Source: Vibrio coralliirubri (lineage in GTDB: Bacteria; Pseudomonadota; Gammaproteobacteria; Enterobacterales; Vibrionaceae). From it: DNA of 64,000 nucleotides. Each line of letters opens with the position of its first letter. Position 1 is the stretch's first letter. The DNA lies in the NCBI RefSeq assembly GCF_024347375.1, contig NZ_AP025471.1, forward strand, positions 1,984,001 through 2,048,000, in the 5' to 3' direction. Below, piece after piece: positions 60,642-64,000 of the stretch. Under the pieces are notes generated by a model. It had not been told where the DNA came from, did not search any database, and was given only the letters and a program-made list of their open reading frames with translations. The position numbers were made by a program, and so were the translations under genes.

Positions 60642-61562
60642 ATGAATCTATCCAGAATAATCCTTATTGGCTGCGCCTTGTTTGCTGTGATCAGCGGCAT
60701 TGGATTGCGTGCCGAGCATTCAGAAGTCGAGAAAGAGATTAAGCCAGTCAATGTGCTCGATATCTCTGAGCCACATGTGGTCAGTGACGCTGAAAGGAGA
60801 GCCAAAACCTTGTTGGCGAAAGCGGTGGTGCACGTTCAAAAAGAAGGTGACGACAGCGTGAAAGACTTCATGAGTGATGCCGAATATATAGACGGTGAGC
60901 TCTATGTGTTTGCTCTTGGTATTGATGGCCAATTCCTTGCTAGTGGCGGCTCTTCTATGGTGCTGGTGGGCGACAGCGTTTTGGATACCCAAGACGTTTA
61001 CGGCAATCCTTTTTTCCGTGAAATGATCACCAAAGCGGTACACAACGGTTTTGGTCTGGTGAAGTACCACTGGACCAATCCTACTGATCGAATGGGCGAA
61101 CCTAAAACCACCTTCTTCGAGCGTGTGGGCGATGTAATCGTGGCGGTGGGGTATTACCCAGAACGTTCCAGTGCTGCAGAAGCTAAGCGATTATTGGCGA
61201 GAGCCATGACCGCAATAGTAGAGTCTGAGCAAGACAGCATTACTGAGTTTAATGATACCGAAGGCCGCTTTGTCGAAGGGGACTTGTATGTGTTTGTGAT
61301 GGATATGAGCTCTGGAAAACTGCTCGCGCATGGCGTGTCTCCTGAACTTGTTGGGCGTTCACACAACGAAATTCTAAGTCCTGACGATAAGCCGATTCTC
61401 ACTGAGATGTTAAACCTAGCCAAAGAAAATGGCCGTGGCGTTTACACCTATCGATGGTTAAACCCGCTGTCGAGCAAAGTGGAAACTAAGCACACTTACT
61501 ATCGAGTTATCGACAATAAGTTGGTTGGGGTGGGTTATTACACAAATTCAAACAACACGTAA
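60642..61562 (+). CDS. Periplasmic protein with two tandem Cache domains
   Basis: 306 residues from ATG at 60642, which has AGGAGA upstream; the gap to tauM is 11 bp. A signal peptide or N-terminal anchor (about 1-22) is followed by two repeats, about 52-170 and 175-302. Each has a helix ending in FMSDAEYIDGELYVFALGID or ITEFNDTEGRFVEGDLYVFV, then GHSV-type loop and a last strand VIVAVGYYPE or KLVGVGYYTN, as in sCache_2 domains. No HAMP, kinase or MCP domain is attached. It may sense or bind the TRAP substrate or sulfonate. Function unknown. Confidence 0.75.
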   Translation: MNLSRIILIGCALFAVISGIGLRAEHSEVEKEIKPVNVLDISEPHVVSDAERRAKTLLAKAVVHVQKEGDDSVKDFMSDAEYIDGELYVFALGIDGQFLASGGSSMVLVGDSVLDTQDVYGNPFFREMITKAVHNGFGLVKYHWTNPTDRMGEPKTTFFERVGDVIVAVGYYPERSSAAEAKRLLARAMTAIVESEQDSITEFNDTEGRFVEGDLYVFVMDMSSGKLLAHGVSPELVGRSHNEILSPDDKPILTEMLNLAKENGRGVYTYRWLNPLSSKVETKHTYYRVIDNKLVGVGYYTNSNNT

Positions 61563-61798
61563 ACGCGTTTCTACGGAACCCTCAACCCAGTTAAATAAAG
61601 GGCTGGGGGCTCAAAATGTCGGTTTGTGTAAAAAAGCAATTTAGTAAAATTCACACTGTGTAATTTTTGTTGTGAAATTGTTTCAAAAATAACAGTAGTA
61701 TGAAAAACATGGAAACCACACAGTAAAAAACAATTTTGAAAAGGGTCTATTGGGATGTTTGACCTAAATGAAATTTAAAGCCGTACGAGGGATAGACT

Positions 61799-62371
61799 AT
61801 GAATATGCTGACACTAGACAAAACAGAACTTCACAGAAACCATTCAACATTTATTGCTGAAGCTGTCTTTGCCGTCGAAATGGTGAAAGCAGACAAGCAA
61901 CTCGAAAAACAAAAAATGGCGAAACAGTTGCTTGATACTCTATTTCCTCTAGAGACGGGTTCACATGAAGATGTAGTGAGCTACGAGATCGATTACCGAC
62001 ATGTTCAGGTTTACTTCAAAAATGGTGAACATACTGGACTGAAACGCGCTAAACACTTTGTGGCTTACACAGGTGATAAATCTAAGCCTTCAGCAATCCT
62101 ATTCCGTGATGAAAGCGGTACACACGTTGAAGTGACAATCGGCGCTCGTAAAGGCACTGGCCGCCTAGAGTTGGTTGATATTCAAGATATCCAATTAGAG
62201 ACGTGCACCACGTTTGGTCAAACTGAGGCGAGCCGCTCTTCAGGTATTCGTCACTGGGTGAGCTTAGTAAAAGGCGATGAAAGTGGCCGCCCGAATGCAT
62301 CAAGTGAAGACAAAGAGTTCACGGCGAAAAATGGTGAAGACTATAACCTCGGTTTTTGCTTCGCAATCTAA
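61799..62371 (+). CDS. Small protein homologous to the non-catalytic part of malate synthase G
   Basis: 190 residues, no signal peptide. Residues 71-135 (VYFKNGEHTGLKRAKHFVAY, then TGDKSKPSAILFRDESGTHV and ELVDIQDIQLE) line up with GlcB of this window at about 205-270. Residues 150-161 (IRHWVSLVKGD) match [11 protein letters not shown] and 171-190 match [17 protein letters not shown] up to the FI residues. The catalytic [12 protein letters not shown] block and the rest of the barrel are missing. It cannot be a malate synthase as it stands. It has its own leader and terminator, and lies between taurine genes and a BCCT transporter. Confidence 0.65.
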   Translation: MNMLTLDKTELHRNHSTFIAEAVFAVEMVKADKQLEKQKMAKQLLDTLFPLETGSHEDVVSYEIDYRHVQVYFKNGEHTGLKRAKHFVAYTGDKSKPSAILFRDESGTHVEVTIGARKGTGRLELVDIQDIQLETCTTFGQTEASRSSGIRHWVSLVKGDESGRPNASSEDKEFTAKNGEDYNLGFCFAI

Positions 62372-62459
62372 CGAACTATCTTTGAAATGTGCAGTGCTGA
62401 TCTGTGAGACGCAGCACTGACATTTGAGCACTGATTTCTCTTTTACCTTTGGTAACTTT

Positions 62460-62486
62460 CCCCGCCCCTATAGCGGGGCTTTTTTA
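62460..62486 (+). terminator. Terminator of the malate-synthase-G-like gene
   Basis: CCCCGC pairs with GCGGGG around a 7-nt loop, followed by CTTTTTTATT. Confidence 0.88.
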
Positions 62487-62691
62487 TTAGAGCTATAAGT
62501 AAATTGGGTGATTATTAAAATTATCTGCAAAAAGTTTGGATGTGATTTTACGGTGCGTCATTTTAATTTAAATTGTTGTATTTGAAGGTTTTTATTCTTT
62601 TATTTTATTCTGTTTTTATTGGGTTAACTATCACTATCAACGGTAGCTTGGGTGACTATTGAGCTAAAACTCAGTCAAAATGCTTTGAGCT

Positions 62692-62701
62692 GTGCTATAA
62701 T
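62692..62701 (+). promoter_or_regulatory. Extended -10 promoter of the BCCT gene
   Basis: TGTGCTATAAT contains a perfect -10 hexamer (62696-62701) with the extended TG dinucleotide; the -35 region is poor. Start of transcription would be near 62708. Confidence 0.6.
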
Positions 62702-62857
62702 GTGCGCCTTGGGATTGAGCCAGTAAGTCCATTTATCACTAACTATTGTGATTTTTATTGCCTTTTATTTAGGCGGTTCGGCGAGCCAATCAAGTAGTAA
62801 TTGGATACGGAGAGCGTCCTTATATTCGTTGATTCGGATATGCGAACATCATAATTT

Positions 62858-64000
62858 ATGAGTTTTAAATCAAAAAAATACAGTATTGATTCTACTGACT
62901 ATCAAGTTGGTCAAGATAACGTCAGTAAATGGGGCATGGATGTCCATAACACAGTCTTCGTAGCCTCAGTAGGCTTATCTCTTCTCTTCATCATCACTCT
63001 TCTTGCTCTTCCTCCTGCAGATGCCAAAGCTGCGATTGATTCTATCAAGGGTGCTGTTTTATCAAAGTTTGACTTCCTCTTTATGTGGGGAGCCAACATC
63101 ATGTTAGTTTTTGCCGTTATTCTTGCATTCTCACCTTTGGGTAAAGTTCGCTTAGGTGGCGAAGACGCGACTGCGGACTATTCAATGTCATCTTGGATTG
63201 CGATGTTATTCGCAGCAGGTATGGGTATTGGACTTATTTTCTGGGGTGTTGCAGAGCCAACCGCGTTCTTCTCGAACTGGTTCGGAACGCCACTCGATGC
63301 AGAACCTTTCACAGCAGCTGGCCGTGAACTGGCACTTGGTGCGACCGTATTCCACTGGGGCTTCCATGCTTGGGCTATCTATGGCATGACGGCACTTTGC
63401 CTTGCGTATTTTGTTTACAACAAAGGCTTACCGCTATCAATGCGTTCTGTGTTCTACCCAATTTTGGGTGAGCGAGTATGGGGCAAAACGGGTGATGTGA
63501 TCGATGTACTAACGGTACTGGTTACTCTGTTTGGTCTTGCGACTTCACTAGGCTTAGGTGGTACACAAGCAGCAAGTGGTATCAGCCACGTGTTTGGCTT
63601 GGATAACAACATCTTTCTTCAGCAATCTATCATCGTTCTGATCATGGGCTTAGCGATCATCTCTGTACTACGTGGTATGGACGGTGGTGTTAAATTCCTA
63701 AGTAACCTGAACATGGTTATTGCGTTTGTATTCCTTGGTCTGATCGCTGTTCTGAACTTCACAACTGTGCTTGATTCTGTCGCGACTGCTGTGACGGGTT
63801 ATGCGAAAAACATCATTGCATTGAGCCAAAGCTCTGGCCGTGAAGACACAACATGGCTGCATGGCTGGACAGTGTTCTACTGGGCATGGTGGGTTGCGTA
63901 TGCACCATTCTTCGGTATGTTCGTAGCGCGTATTTCTAAGGGCCGTACGGTTCGCGAATTCCTACTTTGCGTACTGATTATCCCAACACTGGTAACGTCT
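62858..64000 (+). CDS. BCCT-family transporter (betaine/choline/carnitine type), cut by window end
   Basis: The frame starts with ATG at 62858 (MSFKSKKYSIDSTDYQVGQD) and stays open for 381 codons to the edge; the family is usually over 500 residues. At least seven helices are visible. The sodium-site motif AAGMGIGLIFWGVAEP (about 118-133) has the glycine-rich form of sodium-coupled betaine carriers, and FYWAWWVAYAPFFGMFVARI is the conserved Trp-rich segment. It should import a quaternary amine or a related zwitterion. Its place near taurine genes leaves taurine or betaine possible. Confidence 0.93.
   Translation, partial: MSFKSKKYSIDSTDYQVGQDNVSKWGMDVHNTVFVASVGLSLLFIITLLALPPADAKAAIDSIKGAVLSKFDFLFMWGANIMLVFAVILAFSPLGKVRLGGEDATADYSMSSWIAMLFAAGMGIGLIFWGVAEPTAFFSNWFGTPLDAEPFTAAGRELALGATVFHWGFHAWAIYGMTALCLAYFVYNKGLPLSMRSVFYPILGERVWGKTGDVIDVLTVLVTLFGLATSLGLGGTQAASGISHVFGLDNNIFLQQSIIVLIMGLAIISVLRGMDGGVKFLSNLNMVIAFVFLGLIAVLNFTTVLDSVATAVTGYAKNIIALSQSSGREDTTWLHGWTVFYWAWWVAYAPFFGMFVARISKGRTVREFLLCVLIIPTLVTS

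Larger units (their letters stand above)
62372..62857. other. Intergenic region with terminator and BCCT promoter/leader
   Basis: About 490 bp: a terminator at 62460-62486, then an AT-rich stretch, a promoter near 62692-62701, and a leader of about 150 nt up to the BCCT start. The leader has GC-rich segments near 62773-62790 and 62804-62820 that could fold, but I recognise no known riboswitch. Confidence 0.5.

Noticed and set aside
61799..62371. Annotation of the small protein as an active malate synthase
   Set aside because: The catalytic CEDS block and most of the barrel are missing, so activity is not expected.

Overview
The window reads as a piece of a Vibrio genome, most probably the second chromosome of a Splendidus- or Harveyi-type marine vibrio. 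The reasons are the LuxM/LuxN quorum-sensing pair (seen in vibrios, LuxN keeping His471), moderate GC content, typical vibrio dispersed palindromes, and a marine substrate profile (uronides, taurine, betaine-type solutes). It contains no rRNA, tRNA, CRISPR array, transposase or phage module that I can recognise.

Layout. 1-8.1 kb: start of an OppA-like binding protein, an EamA exporter divergent from an AraC regulator, a tiny overlapping gene pair, and an attEFGH-like ABC/lipocalin operon. 8.1-18.2 kb: mixed genes (DUF3775-like protein, periplasmic nucleotidase, PhyH dioxygenase plus MDR reductase, a diguanylate cyclase, EamA and MFS transporters), with two long palindromes at 13.6-13.8 kb. 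18.4-27.6 kb: a KdgR-controlled uronide locus (kdgR, kduD, ygjV-like, kdgF, RpiB/LacA-type isomerase, Na+ symporter, uxaC, heparinase II/III-type lyase). 27.6-33.6 kb: a symmetrical module of two DUF1254-type secreted proteins, a beta-barrel and two LysR regulators, bracketed by 120-bp direct repeats made of a terminator, a heptamer array and a luxN 3' tail. 33.6-37.4 kb: luxM-luxN. 38-44.5 kb: a cystatin-like lipoprotein, an ART-like protein, and the glyoxylate bypass (aceA, LysR, malate synthase G). 44.6-61.6 kb: taurine dissimilation (aldehyde dehydrogenase, IclR, pta, tauE, xsc, tauXY, TRAP tauKLM, tandem-Cache protein), interrupted by an orphan cobS-cobT pair and an FRG-domain gene. 61.8-64 kb: a small protein resembling the non-catalytic part of malate synthase G, then a BCCT transporter cut by the window end.

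How the genes work together. The uronide locus can import oligouronides, split them in the cytoplasm, linearise unsaturated uronate (KdgF), isomerise and reduce it to KDG, and feed saturated uronate through UxaC; KDG kinase and aldolase must lie elsewhere. The taurine locus can import taurine (TauKLM), deaminate it (TauXY), cleave sulfoacetaldehyde to acetyl phosphate and sulfite (Xsc), form acetyl-CoA (Pta) and export sulfite (TauE). The nearby isocitrate lyase and malate synthase G would allow growth on that acetyl-CoA.

The most unusual points are: orphan cobaltochelatase-type CobS/CobT divergent from xsc with no CobN; the malate-synthase-G-like miniprotein; the tandem-Cache protein as fourth gene of a TRAP operon; the uronide pathway with an RpiB-type isomerase in place of KduI; the repeat-bracketed DUF1254 module; and a sequence complementary to the Qrr core over the luxM ribosome-binding site. 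All functional statements come from reading motifs and recalling family sequences; no database search was run.
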